32,794 nt of DNA from Bacteroidales bacterium UBA1725 (GCA_002315815.1 DCIN01000082.1:1-32794); one strand, 5' to 3'; shown: positions 1 to 7,869, counted from the first letter of the stretch. Translations and numbers: made by a program. Notes: generated from the letters alone by a model not told the origin.

Positions 1-306
1 GATGTCAAGAATGATATAAAGAAGGCGAGAAACGATTTGAAAAGTGTGAAGGAGTATGAACCCATACTTCTGCCTTTGCTTGATAATAGACCGTTATATG
101 TGAGGCAGATCGATTACGAGCTTGGGACGCAGTGCGCACTGGTGACGTATCGCTTCAAGGATAACGATGTCAAATGGAAAGCCTTCTTCCTGGAAGATGG
201 TAGCATCAAGGTTACCGATTCCGACCTGGTGAAAAAGCCTTATGATGCAAGGAAGATGCTGACTTCGAGGAAGGTGAAGTGGGAGAAGATAAAACAGAAA
301 AAGTGA
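1..306 (+). CDS. Hypothetical protein, C-terminal fragment (5' end outside window)
   Basis: The frame is open from base 1, so the start lies upstream of the window and only the last 101 residues are visible. The internal TTG at 37 has no support as a start. The visible part opens with a charged, probably helical stretch rich in Lys, Asp and Asn, followed by a compact mixed segment with aromatic residues and a very basic C-terminal tail (the last 20 residues carry many Lys and Arg). I do not recognise a family. The basic tail would fit nucleic-acid binding, but that is only inference. It ends 99 bp before the nuclease-helicase gene, and a promoter-like box lies in that gap, so it is probably a separate transcription unit from the downstream genes. 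Confidence 0.6.
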   Translation, partial: DVKNDIKKARNDLKSVKEYEPILLPLLDNRPLYVRQIDYELGTQCALVTYRFKDNDVKWKAFFLEDGSIKVTDSDLVKKPYDARKMLTSRKVKWEKIKQKK

Positions 307-364
307 TATTGAAGTCACAACGCTATTATCCGTGGCCAAATCATAAACATCACAAATAATTCTG

Positions 365-372
365 TATATTTG
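365..372 (+). promoter_or_regulatory. Bacteroidetes -7 box for the nuclease-helicase operon
   Basis: TATATTTG matches the Bacteroidetes -7 consensus TAnnTTTG exactly and lies 33 bp before the ATG at 406. No clear TTG -33 element is seen at the usual spacing. It is the only such box seen between the first gene and the operon. Confidence 0.5.
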
Positions 373-405
373 CTTTAGTAAGTAATAGCAAGAATATTCT
401 TCTTA

Positions 406-2571
406 ATGGCAAGGGTTGCGTATTATGCGACTAAGGATGTCTTTGTGAATGACGTCGTGTTCAATCGTTTCATCCCCAAAATGAAACAAGGCGCTTTGTT
501 GAACCATATTGGTGCTGGCAGCAGTGAACTGCTTTCATGGCAGAACAATGCTCCCAAAATTAGGGATTTGTTAGACGTTTCTCGTGTGCCCGACAACGTA
601 ATAGTCTCTTTTGAATACAAGGTGCCCAACGGTGGTCGTATCGATTGCATGCTATATGGAATAGGCGCAGATGATAAACAGAATGTTGTTCATATTGAAC
701 TGAAGCAATGGAGCAATTCGACTGTAAGGGAGTTGTATGATAATGGCGTATTCCGTGTTGATGCGCTGACGGGAGGAGCATTCCGTCCAGTATGCCACCC
801 ATCTCAACAAGTGGCAAATTATCAGACTCATCTGCTAAATTTCGTTGAAGAGTTGAACAGGCAGGATACCGAACTGTCCGGTCTTGCTTATTGTTATAAT
901 TACGACAGTAACGCAGATCCACATGCGCTGTATGCTGATCATTACAAGGCTATCATTAATGGGAACCAGTTATATTCCGGGAACGAACTTGAGGCACTGG
1001 CTCATAAATTGAATTTATTGCTCTCCAGGGGATGTGGCCTTGAAATTTTCAATAGAGTTTCAAAAAGTAGAATACGTCAATCGGAGAAACTATTGGATGC
1101 CGCTGCCGGAATGTTTGAAGGTGTTTCTGCATTCTCATTGCTCGATGATCAGATTACAGCCAGCAAAGCAATCTTTGCTGAAGTCAAGAAAGCGAAACAG
1201 CGTGGAGGGAAAACGGTAATCGTTGTTAAAGGTGGTCCTGGCACGGGCAAAACTGTCATCGCTCTTGATGTACTGGCCAATGTGGCAAAAGAAAGACTGT
1301 CTGACAATATGTATTTCACCACGAGGTCCAAGGCCCTCAGGGAATCTTTGAAAGAACGGCTCAGAGAAGTCAAAGTAGGTAATGGCAAGGTCGTGAATGC
1401 CTCTGATATGATTGCAAACATATATAGTTTTAAACCATATCATTTCAAAGAGGGTGAAATCGATCTCCTCCTTGTGGATGAGGCTCATCGTGTGGAGAAG
1501 TCTGCAAATTACATGGGGGATAGCTTTGAAGAACAGACATACCTTTCAATGACGCATTCATTAATGTATTGTTCCAAAGTATGTGTCTTTTTCATAGATG
1601 ACAAGCAGGCAGTAAAACCTACTGAGATCGGCAATTCTGATGACATTTTTTCCGCAGCCGAATCATACTCTGCATCTATTCTCGATTACGAGAATTCCGA
1701 CTTCTACAAGGACCTCCAGAAAACATCCGAGTCCTTATCCAGAAATCGAATTAAAAGAGATAAACTATGTCAAGCGGGAGATTCGTCAAATCATGATGCC
1801 ATAGCAAAATTGGATGAAAAGGTTCATGAACAGGAACGAATACTGACAAAGATTAATAACATAAAGGATGTCCAGAGCACACTATGTTCACCGATACAGA
1901 CAGTTGAGATTGAACTGAAATCACAATTCAGATGCAACGGTTCAGATAATTTCCTCGATTGGCTTGACGAGGCATTATATCAGTCCGGTGATAACGTGGA
2001 GACCAGATTTGATGATAGTGAATATCACTTCAATGTCTGCTCTTCACCTCAGGAATTGCTTGATACGATTAGATCCCTCAATGCTCCCGTGGATAATCCA
2101 AGACAAATAGCACGTGCTGTCGCTGGATATTGCTGGAAATGGTCAGATGATCTTCTTTCAGACGGAGATTTAAAGAAAGATGTAAAAATAGGCCAATGGG
2201 AAATGCCTTGGGAAACAAAGTCGGTCAGGCCAAGAGGCGCATTCCGTGATATGTACGCTTCTTCTTCAGATACATGGGCCATAGAGCCCCAAGGTATTAA
2301 TCAACTCGGATGCATCTTCTCAGTTCAAGGGTTTGAACTTGACTATGTAGGAGTAATTCTGGGGCCAGACATTGATTATGATGAGCAAAACGACCGTCTT
2401 ACGGGAGTTTTAGGAAATAATTGTGCAATAGTATCTTCTAACCAACAAACATATACCCGACATGTCTTGAATGCCTATAGGGTTCTAATGTCCAGAGGAC
2501 GTTTAGGGTGTTACATATACAGTGTTAATCCTAAAGTATCTGAATATCTACTCAAGACGTTAGGTAAGTAA
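406..2571 (+). CDS. PD-(D/E)XK-like nuclease fused to SF1 helicase (DUF2075, Schlafen-type), copy 1
   Basis: This 721-residue protein probably binds and cuts or remodels nucleic acid using ATP. The N-terminal ~250 residues carry a PD-(D/E)XK-like signature: D80, then E98-L-K100 on the next hydrophobic strand. The helicase part has Walker A GGPGTGKT (276-283), Walker B DEAH (358-361), an FFIDD motif-III-like strand, QFRCNGS (507-513), an SVQGFELDYVGV motif (639-650) and a motif-VI-like SRG at 696-698. These are features of DUF2075, the family related to Schlafen helicase domains. Between motif III and QFR is a charged, probably coiled-coil insert (about 430-500) that the paralogue at 3796 lacks. 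It is the first gene of a tight run, 13 bp before the HNH gene. The enzymatic role is inferred from motifs; the link to defence is inferred from context. Confidence 0.85.
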   Translation: MARVAYYATKDVFVNDVVFNRFIPKMKQGALLNHIGAGSSELLSWQNNAPKIRDLLDVSRVPDNVIVSFEYKVPNGGRIDCMLYGIGADDKQNVVHIELKQWSNSTVRELYDNGVFRVDALTGGAFRPVCHPSQQVANYQTHLLNFVEELNRQDTELSGLAYCYNYDSNADPHALYADHYKAIINGNQLYSGNELEALAHKLNLLLSRGCGLEIFNRVSKSRIRQSEKLLDAAAGMFEGVSAFSLLDDQITASKAIFAEVKKAKQRGGKTVIVVKGGPGTGKTVIALDVLANVAKERLSDNMYFTTRSKALRESLKERLREVKVGNGKVVNASDMIANIYSFKPYHFKEGEIDLLLVDEAHRVEKSANYMGDSFEEQTYLSMTHSLMYCSKVCVFFIDDKQAVKPTEIGNSDDIFSAAESYSASILDYENSDFYKDLQKTSESLSRNRIKRDKLCQAGDSSNHDAIAKLDEKVHEQERILTKINNIKDVQSTLCSPIQTVEIELKSQFRCNGSDNFLDWLDEALYQSGDNVETRFDDSEYHFNVCSSPQELLDTIRSLNAPVDNPRQIARAVAGYCWKWSDDLLSDGDLKKDVKIGQWEMPWETKSVRPRGAFRDMYASSSDTWAIEPQGINQLGCIFSVQGFELDYVGVILGPDIDYDEQNDRLTGVLGNNCAIVSSNQQTYTRHVLNAYRVLMSRGRLGCYIYSVNPKVSEYLLKTLGK

Positions 2572-2584
2572 TAATTGCTCGGCT

Positions 2585-3442
2585 ATGTTTATCTTTCAGA
2601 AAGCTATAGACAGATCGTCTTTGAGGCAAGGTTTTCAGATACCTGTTGAATATCATCATCTTCTGAAAGCCATACCTGGCGGATGCCCTATTCATGGAGA
2701 AACCAGAAACATTACAATAATAATAGATGGCCAGTCTTTCAATGCTCAATTAAAAAACCAGGGATTTGATCAAGAAAAATACGAAGGCCATGCAGATGTC
2801 ATTCAAATCAGATATGGTGAAAGTTCTCCGTTAGCTAGGCATTTACGTATGGTTTTCAATTCCTCATGGGATTATTATGAAATGATTAAGGCCCTACCGG
2901 AGAATATCAATAGAAAAGTCACGGTACGTATTCCTAATGAACAACAGGAGTACATAGCGCTGGTTGCTACCAAGACGCAAAATGTTTTTATTGCTGAATG
3001 CATTACCTGCCAACAAAGGGCATTGATCAGGGATGATATCAAGGTTATGGATGAACTTGATTTCGAGACTTTTATGCCGAAGCAAGACTCTACTGCGACC
3101 ATAAAGGAACTGAGTCGTATTCAACGTGTCAGATATCTTGACCGCTCAATAGGGGACTCATTAAAGCAGATTTATGATTATAGATGTCAGATGACGGGCG
3201 AACGAATAGGAGATTATTATGGTGCGTTAGTCGTGGAAGCACATCATATTATTCCTTTCACACAATCGATGAATAATGATTCATCCAATATTATCATTGT
3301 ATCCCCATCCTATCATCGAATCATTCATTCTGCGAAACCGGAATGGTTACCTGATTCTTTGTCTTTCAAATTCCCTAATGGTGTCATTGATAAAGTTAGG
3401 ATTAATAAGCATTTAGGTGCTGTAACAAGTAATGACTATTAA
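2585..3442 (+). CDS. HNH endonuclease with uncharacterised N-terminal domain
   Basis: The protein has 285 residues. The C-terminal third is an HNH nuclease module: an RCQMTG segment, then EAHHIIPF with H220/H221, Asn235 in the NDSSN segment, and His244 and His248 in the YHRIIH segment. This order (His-Asn-His, beta-beta-alpha metal fold) is typical of restriction and homing-type HNH enzymes, although only one Cys is seen and no full zinc-knuckle CxxC pairs. The N-terminal ~130 residues form a predicted beta-rich domain that could recognise DNA, perhaps like the B3/EcoRII-N type found in some restriction enzymes, but I cannot confirm this. The stop codon overlaps the start region of the MazG-like gene, which points to translational coupling. 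Together with the flanking nuclease-helicases it suggests DNA restriction. Confidence 0.8.
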   Translation: MFIFQKAIDRSSLRQGFQIPVEYHHLLKAIPGGCPIHGETRNITIIIDGQSFNAQLKNQGFDQEKYEGHADVIQIRYGESSPLARHLRMVFNSSWDYYEMIKALPENINRKVTVRIPNEQQEYIALVATKTQNVFIAECITCQQRALIRDDIKVMDELDFETFMPKQDSTATIKELSRIQRVRYLDRSIGDSLKQIYDYRCQMTGERIGDYYGALVVEAHHIIPFTQSMNNDSSNIIIVSPSYHRIIHSAKPEWLPDSLSFKFPNGVIDKVRINKHLGAVTSNDY

Positions 3443-3443
3443 T

Positions 3444-3776
3444 ATGGCAAGTGACATCGAACAATTAATTAAGGAGATTGAGATGTTCTCTCAAGAGCGA
3501 GATTGGGATCAGTTTCACAACCCAAAAGATATCGCTATCGCTTTGTCAATTGAAGCTTCTGAGCTCCTGGAGGTGTTTCTATGGAAGAACCCTGAAGATG
3601 CAAAGATTGAAAAGGTCAAGGAAGAACTGGCCGATGTCTTGAATTATGCGTTGATGATGGCAGGGAAATACAATCTGGATGTTTCCCAGATTATTCGTGA
3701 AAAGATAGCAAAGAATGCTGAAAAGTATCCTGTAGAGAAGGCGAAAGGTGTTGCAACAAAGTACAATGAGTTATAG
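3444..3776 (+). CDS. MazG-like nucleotide pyrophosphohydrolase
   Basis: A 110-residue all-alpha NTP pyrophosphohydrolase of the MazG / RS21-C6 (dCTPase-like) group, which hydrolyses (d)NTPs to NMP and pyrophosphate with Mg2+. The metal-binding motifs are present: E37-A-S-E40 (ExxE) and E61-L-A-D64 (ExxD). The ERDWDQFHNPKD opening and the KNAEKYPVEKAKG tail are also typical. ATG 3444 is preferred because it gives the usual short lead before the ERDW motif. An in-frame ATG at 3432 would overlap the HNH gene by 11 bp. In either case start and stop are essentially abutting, so the two are probably co-translated. Placement inside a nuclease-helicase operon suggests nucleotide-pool control as part of the system rather than ordinary house-cleaning. 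Substrate preference cannot be read from the sequence. Confidence 0.85.
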   Translation: MASDIEQLIKEIEMFSQERDWDQFHNPKDIAIALSIEASELLEVFLWKNPEDAKIEKVKEELADVLNYALMMAGKYNLDVSQIIREKIAKNAEKYPVEKAKGVATKYNEL

Positions 3777-3795
3777 CACTTAGACTTAATTGACT

Positions 3796-5670
3796 ATGAT
3801 AATATATCGCAATACTAAAGGCGGATTCATCGCTGATGTGAGATCAAATATGATTTCCCAAAAGATTGAAGATGCATTCTACCAACATAATCTGAATCAT
3901 AACAATGATGCAGAATACAATAGCTGGACGAATTCACTCCAGTTTATGCGTAATGTGATTGATGATCCGGAGATTTCTAACGAATGCTCAATCGCCATTG
4001 AGTATCAGATTCCTCTAACCTCGAAAAGAGTTGATTTCTTGATTTCTGGTGAAGATGAAAGCAATAATAGGAATATTATTGTCATTGAGCTGAAACAGTG
4101 GGAAAACAGCGGACGTACATCTCGTCCGGATGTGGTCACAGCATTTACCGGAGGATGCGAACGTGCCGTCACGCATCCATCTTATCAAGCGTACTCCTAT
4201 GCAAAGACTATTGAGAATTTCAATGAGAATGTGTCTGCATACAATATCTCCCTGATTCCTTGCGCATATCTTCACAATTATCGCGAGCAGAACCGTTCGA
4301 ATATTGATTGCCCATTATATTCTGAGGCAATTGCTCTTGCCCCTGTATTTCTTCAGTGTGATTCGGAAAAACTCACTCGTTTTATCAAGACATACATTAA
4401 AAAGAAGAACGATGAAGATATTCTGATGAAGATTGAAGATGGAAGGTTAAGGCCTGCAAAAGCTCTCCAAGATGCCGTGGGATCCATGCTTGCAGGAAAC
4501 AAAGAATTCCATTTGATTGACGAACAGAAGGTCGCGTATGAAACAATCAAAAAATTGGTTGAGAATGCCCTGCGGGAATCCTCCAAAACCGCCGGCAAGT
4601 GCAGCAAGTATACGGTAATCGTAGAAGGAGGGCCGGGAACCGGAAAGAGCGTCGTCGCCGTCCAACTGCTATGTGACCTGATTCGCAAGGGATACTCGGC
4701 AAACTACATTACCAAGAATGCTGCTCCCAGGAATGTTTACTTTGAATTACTGAGACAGGATCATTATAGTCTGAACTACGTCAAGTCTTTGTTTAAAGGC
4801 TCCGGTTCTTTCATTAATACCCCGTTGAATTTCTTCGATTGTCTCATCGCTGATGAAGCTCATCGTCTCCAAATGAAATCAGGTATGTTTCAGAATTTGG
4901 GAGTAGCGCAGATCAAGGAGATTATTCATTCTTCAAAGGTATCAGTTTTCTTTATAGACGAAGATCAGATTGTTACAACATCAGATGCCGGTAGCGTTGA
5001 ATTGATAAAGCATTACGCTGTTGAAGAAGGTAGTGTGGTTATATGCGGGGATGACATTAATCTTGTCTCCCAATTCCGATGCAATGGCAGTGACGGATAT
5101 CTGGCATTTCTTAATTACCTGCTTGATATACGTCCATCTGCAAACACAACTTTTGACATTGATTATGACTTAAGAGTATTCGATGACCCCAATTCAATGC
5201 GTGAAGCATTACGGGAAAAGAATGCCATAGCCAACAAAGCCAGAATGCTTGCCGGGTATTGTTACAAATGGGAAAGCAAGAATGATAGAGGTGCCATTGA
5301 TATAAGACTCGAGAATGGGTTTGAAGCTCAGTGGAATTTTAGCAATACCAATGTATGGGCTATTGAGCCGGACTCTTTTGAACAAGTGGGCTGCATTCAT
5401 ACATCCCAAGGGCTTGAATTTGACTATGTCGGTGTTATCATAGGAAAGGACCTTATTTATAGAGACGGAAAAGTCGTGACGGATTATAAAGCACGAGCAA
5501 GCACTGATCAGTCATTGAAAGGTATCCGTACGACTCGTAACTACGCATTGGCTGATAAAATCATTCGAAATACATATAAGACTCTTTTGTCCAGAGGGCA
5601 AAAGGGATGTTTTTTATACTGCGAGGATCGTTCTCTGTCTGACTATATCAAAGACAGTATTAAGCGTTGA
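3796..5670 (+). CDS. PD-(D/E)XK-like nuclease fused to SF1 helicase (DUF2075, Schlafen-type), copy 2
   Basis: This 624-residue paralogue of the protein at 406 has the same architecture. It carries the nuclease signature D80, E98-L-K100, Walker A GGPGTGKS (278-285), DEAH (353-356), FFIDEDQ, QFRCNGS (from 426), TSQGLEFDYVGV and LSRG (598-601). The start is set at ATG 3796, not the TTG six bases upstream, because this aligns the nuclease residues exactly with copy 1. The ~75-residue charged insert seen in copy 1 between the DEAH box and QFR is absent. Both copies retain their catalytic motifs, so neither looks degenerate. The gene begins 19 bp after the MazG-like gene. Two active but diverged copies in one operon suggest a complex of two related subunits or two different specificities. 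Confidence 0.85.
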   Translation: MIIYRNTKGGFIADVRSNMISQKIEDAFYQHNLNHNNDAEYNSWTNSLQFMRNVIDDPEISNECSIAIEYQIPLTSKRVDFLISGEDESNNRNIIVIELKQWENSGRTSRPDVVTAFTGGCERAVTHPSYQAYSYAKTIENFNENVSAYNISLIPCAYLHNYREQNRSNIDCPLYSEAIALAPVFLQCDSEKLTRFIKTYIKKKNDEDILMKIEDGRLRPAKALQDAVGSMLAGNKEFHLIDEQKVAYETIKKLVENALRESSKTAGKCSKYTVIVEGGPGTGKSVVAVQLLCDLIRKGYSANYITKNAAPRNVYFELLRQDHYSLNYVKSLFKGSGSFINTPLNFFDCLIADEAHRLQMKSGMFQNLGVAQIKEIIHSSKVSVFFIDEDQIVTTSDAGSVELIKHYAVEEGSVVICGDDINLVSQFRCNGSDGYLAFLNYLLDIRPSANTTFDIDYDLRVFDDPNSMREALREKNAIANKARMLAGYCYKWESKNDRGAIDIRLENGFEAQWNFSNTNVWAIEPDSFEQVGCIHTSQGLEFDYVGVIIGKDLIYRDGKVVTDYKARASTDQSLKGIRTTRNYALADKIIRNTYKTLLSRGQKGCFLYCEDRSLSDYIKDSIKR

Positions 5671-5720
5671 TTCGCAATTAATCCTGTCTCATTACGTGAG
5701 TTTTTAATACATATGCTATT

Positions 5721-6080
5721 ATGATTGACAAAACCTTCATCAATGAAATATCTGGTCTCAAGGAACTGTTCGCTTTGGTGCCAGAGGACTACTCATTCCA
5801 CGATGCCGAGCTGGAACGGGCGGAATGGTCGCACGATGATTGTGAACTCATAGTCAGATACTATTGCAGTTATGGCCTGGAAAAACCGATATACGTTTCA
5901 TTCCACCTCAAACCTGAGATGAATGATTTCGCCCTTGAGTTGTCCCCGCACAACCCATACACCTATGGATTGGAGATCACCCGCAGCGAATCAACACTGT
6001 CGAAATATCATTTCATCGCCGATGGCAGCGGGCCTGATGTTAACTGCACTGATATATGGATAGGGGTTGAACAGGAATAA
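5721..6080 (+). CDS. Small hypothetical protein with FHDA motif
   Basis: A 119-residue protein that is acidic and rich in aromatic residues, with alternating hydrophobic residues consistent with a beta-sheet fold. It has an SFHDAELERAEW segment near residues 25-36 and a run of strand-like segments after it. No signal peptide, membrane segment or catalytic motif is apparent. Proteins of this size with an FHDA-like motif occur among small unknown or immunity-like proteins, but I cannot assign a family. It lies 50 bp after the second nuclease-helicase on the same strand with no promoter box seen between, and the operon terminator follows it. It could be an accessory or regulatory subunit, or an unrelated passenger. 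Confidence 0.6.
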   Translation: MIDKTFINEISGLKELFALVPEDYSFHDAELERAEWSHDDCELIVRYYCSYGLEKPIYVSFHLKPEMNDFALELSPHNPYTYGLEITRSESTLSKYHFIADGSGPDVNCTDIWIGVEQE

Positions 6081-6133
6081 AGAATGAAACAAAACCCCAA
6101 GAATTGGGAACAAATTGGGAACAATTAAAATAT

Positions 6134-6165
6134 AAACCCCGCTACAATATACTGTAGCGGGGTTT
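6134..6165. terminator. Bidirectional terminator
   Basis: A perfect 13-bp stem (AAACCCCGCTACA at 6134-6146 with its complement at 6153-6165) encloses a 6-base loop ATATAC. The stem is flanked by A-rich sequence on the left and T-rich sequence on the right. It sits between the convergent small protein gene and mtaB and can serve both. Confidence 0.85.
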
Positions 6166-6175
6166 TCGGTGACTC

Positions 6176-7435
6176 CTACAGGATTACATCGACAATAGTG
6201 TTCACGAGTGAACTGTTGTATGGACGTCTCACTTTGATGTAGTTGCCTGAGAAGCCCTCCATATAACCGGATCGGTTGGCGGATTCGAAAAGCACTTTCT
6301 CGTGCACTCCGCGGTTGTTTTCCAAGAATTCGGAGTGCAGTTTGCAGCACAGATTCTCAAGAACGGAAACCCTTTCAGCCTTGGTCTCTTCCGCCACCTG
6401 TCCCGGCATATCAGCAGCTGGTGTGCCGGGTCTGCGCGAGTAGGGAAAGACGTGGATGAATGCCGGATTGACAGATTCTATGAAGTCAAGACTTCGGAGG
6501 AATTCATCTTCCGTCTCGCCGGGAAGTCCTGCCATCAAATCAATCCCGAAAAAAACCTTCGGCTTGCCGGGGCCTTCGAAAGCATTTCTTGCCATTTCGA
6601 TTCTGCTTTTGAAGAGCGCCGTGTCATAACGTCTTCCCATAGCTTTCAGCAGATTATCGCTGCCAGTCTGGAGTGGTATGTGAAAATGGGGCTGGAACTT
6701 TGTCCCCGATGCTGTCCAGTCAATGATTTCATCGGTGAGCAGATTGGGTTCGATGGAACTGATTCTGTATCTGTCTATGCCTTCCACCTCGTTCAGGGCC
6801 TTTATCAGGTCGGCAAACGTCTCTCCGGTACTGCGGCCGAAGTCTCCGGTATTTACGCCGGTCAGCACAATCTCCTTCACTCCGGCGGCAGCTATCTTCC
6901 TTGCGTTGGCCACACATTCTTCGATGGAAATGTTGCGGCTTCGGCCTCTGGCAAAGGGAACAGTGCAGTATTTGCAGAAATTGTCGCACCCGTCCTGAAC
7001 CTTGAGAAAGGATCTGGTGCGTTCCCCCGTACTATAGGCTGCGAATATGGCTGTCTCCGGTCTTTTATTTGCAATCTCCTTTGTTTCAAGCCCTTTTTCG
7101 ACAAGACTCATTGTCTCGGGGACAACCAAAGATTTTTCGTTGCATCCGAAGACTCGGGCGACCCCCTCCATAGCTTCGATGGTGTCGCGTCTGAGCTGTG
7201 CGCTGCATCCTGTAACGATGATGAGGGCGGAGGGGTTCTGCTTGTGCATTTTCCGGATGAGATTGCGTGACTTGGCATCCGCTGTGGCAGTCACGGAGCA
7301 GGTGTTTATGACACAGATGTCTGCAGCATCCCTCCAGGGTACGACTTCTGCCCCGGCTTCCCTGAAGCCTCGTTCGTAGGTCGAAGTCTCGGCATAATTG
7401 AGTTTGCAGCCGAGAGTGAGGAAGGAAATCTTCAT
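6176..7435 (-). CDS. mtaB: tRNA (t6A37-C2)-methylthiotransferase MtaB
   Basis: A radical-SAM enzyme that adds a methylthio group to t6A37 of tRNAs reading ANN codons. The N-terminal UPF0004 domain carries the auxiliary cluster cysteines C10, C46 and C77. The radical SAM cluster is C150-x3-C154-x2-C157 (QDGCDNFCKYCTVPFARGRSRN region). The C-terminal ~55 residues fit a TRAM RNA-binding domain. The 419-residue length is normal for the MtaB/YqeV branch, and the opening TLGCKLN matches MtaB better than MiaB or RimO. ATG 7435 is chosen over the upstream TTG 7447 because a -7 promoter box overlaps that TTG. The gene is divergent from folB and convergent with the region-1 operon. Confidence 0.9.
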   Translation of the reverse strand: MKISFLTLGCKLNYAETSTYERGFREAGAEVVPWRDAADICVINTCSVTATADAKSRNLIRKMHKQNPSALIIVTGCSAQLRRDTIEAMEGVARVFGCNEKSLVVPETMSLVEKGLETKEIANKRPETAIFAAYSTGERTRSFLKVQDGCDNFCKYCTVPFARGRSRNISIEECVANARKIAAAGVKEIVLTGVNTGDFGRSTGETFADLIKALNEVEGIDRYRISSIEPNLLTDEIIDWTASGTKFQPHFHIPLQTGSDNLLKAMGRRYDTALFKSRIEMARNAFEGPGKPKVFFGIDLMAGLPGETEDEFLRSLDFIESVNPAFIHVFPYSRRPGTPAADMPGQVAEETKAERVSVLENLCCKLHSEFLENNRGVHEKVLFESANRSGYMEGFSGNYIKVRRPYNSSLVNTIVDVIL

Positions 7436-7444
7436 AATCGGCAG

Positions 7445-7452
7445 CAAAGTTA
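7445..7452 (-). promoter_or_regulatory. -7 box for mtaB
   Basis: Read on the minus strand the sequence is TAACTTTG, an exact TAnnTTTG match. It ends only 9 bp upstream of the mtaB ATG, so the transcript would be nearly leaderless. A clear -33 element is not obvious. Confidence 0.45.
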
Positions 7453-7484
7453 GGTTTATTTTTTTACTTGTGGCCAGAAGTCAT

Positions 7485-7492
7485 TATCTTTG
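7485..7492 (+). promoter_or_regulatory. -7 box for folB
   Basis: TATCTTTG, an exact TAnnTTTG match, lies 17 bp before the folB ATG. It is 32 bp from the divergent mtaB box, so the two promoters share a very short control region. Confidence 0.5.
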
Positions 7493-7509
7493 TTTGATAG
7501 AGAATTGTT

Positions 7510-7869
7510 ATGAAAGCGACTGTCGAACTTTCCGGAATGGAATTTCACGCCTTCCACGGCTGCCTGGAGAAGGAAAGGCGGGAAGGCGCGTTGTTCACGG
7601 TTGATTTCAGCTGCATTACTGACATATCCCGCGCCGCTGCGAGCGACTGTCTCGAAGATACGGTCGATTATTCTGAAATCTATGACATAGTGGCCTCTCA
7701 GATGGTCCAGCCCTCCAATCTTCTTGAAAATGTGGCCTCGCGCATCGTTTCGGCAATAGCGTCGGCACATCCTGAACTGGAGGAATTCAAGATCAAGGTG
7801 GTCAAACACAATCCTCCCGTGGCCGGTCCTGCTGCGGAATCATCGGTTACAATCATCCACAAAAAATGA
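7510..7869 (+). CDS. folB: Dihydroneopterin aldolase
   Basis: A cytoplasmic folate-pathway enzyme converting 7,8-dihydroneopterin to 6-hydroxymethyl-7,8-dihydropterin and glycolaldehyde. The 119-residue length is normal. Family landmarks are FHAFHGCLEKERREG with E20, the DTVDYSEIYDIV segment with Tyr54, LLENVASRI with E73, and the VKHNPPVAG segment with catalytic Lys99. The gene lies under its own TATCTTTG box. Its TGA overlaps the ATG of the GH35 gene (ATGA), so the two should be translationally coupled although their functions are unrelated. Confidence 0.93.
   Translation: MKATVELSGMEFHAFHGCLEKERREGALFTVDFSCITDISRAAASDCLEDTVDYSEIYDIVASQMVQPSNLLENVASRIVSAIASAHPELEEFKIKVVKHNPPVAGPAAESSVTIIHKK

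Noticed and set aside
6302..7270. 322-residue plus-strand open frame
   Set aside because: It lies wholly antisense to mtaB, which has clear radical-SAM and cluster motifs. The translation shows no recognisable domain.
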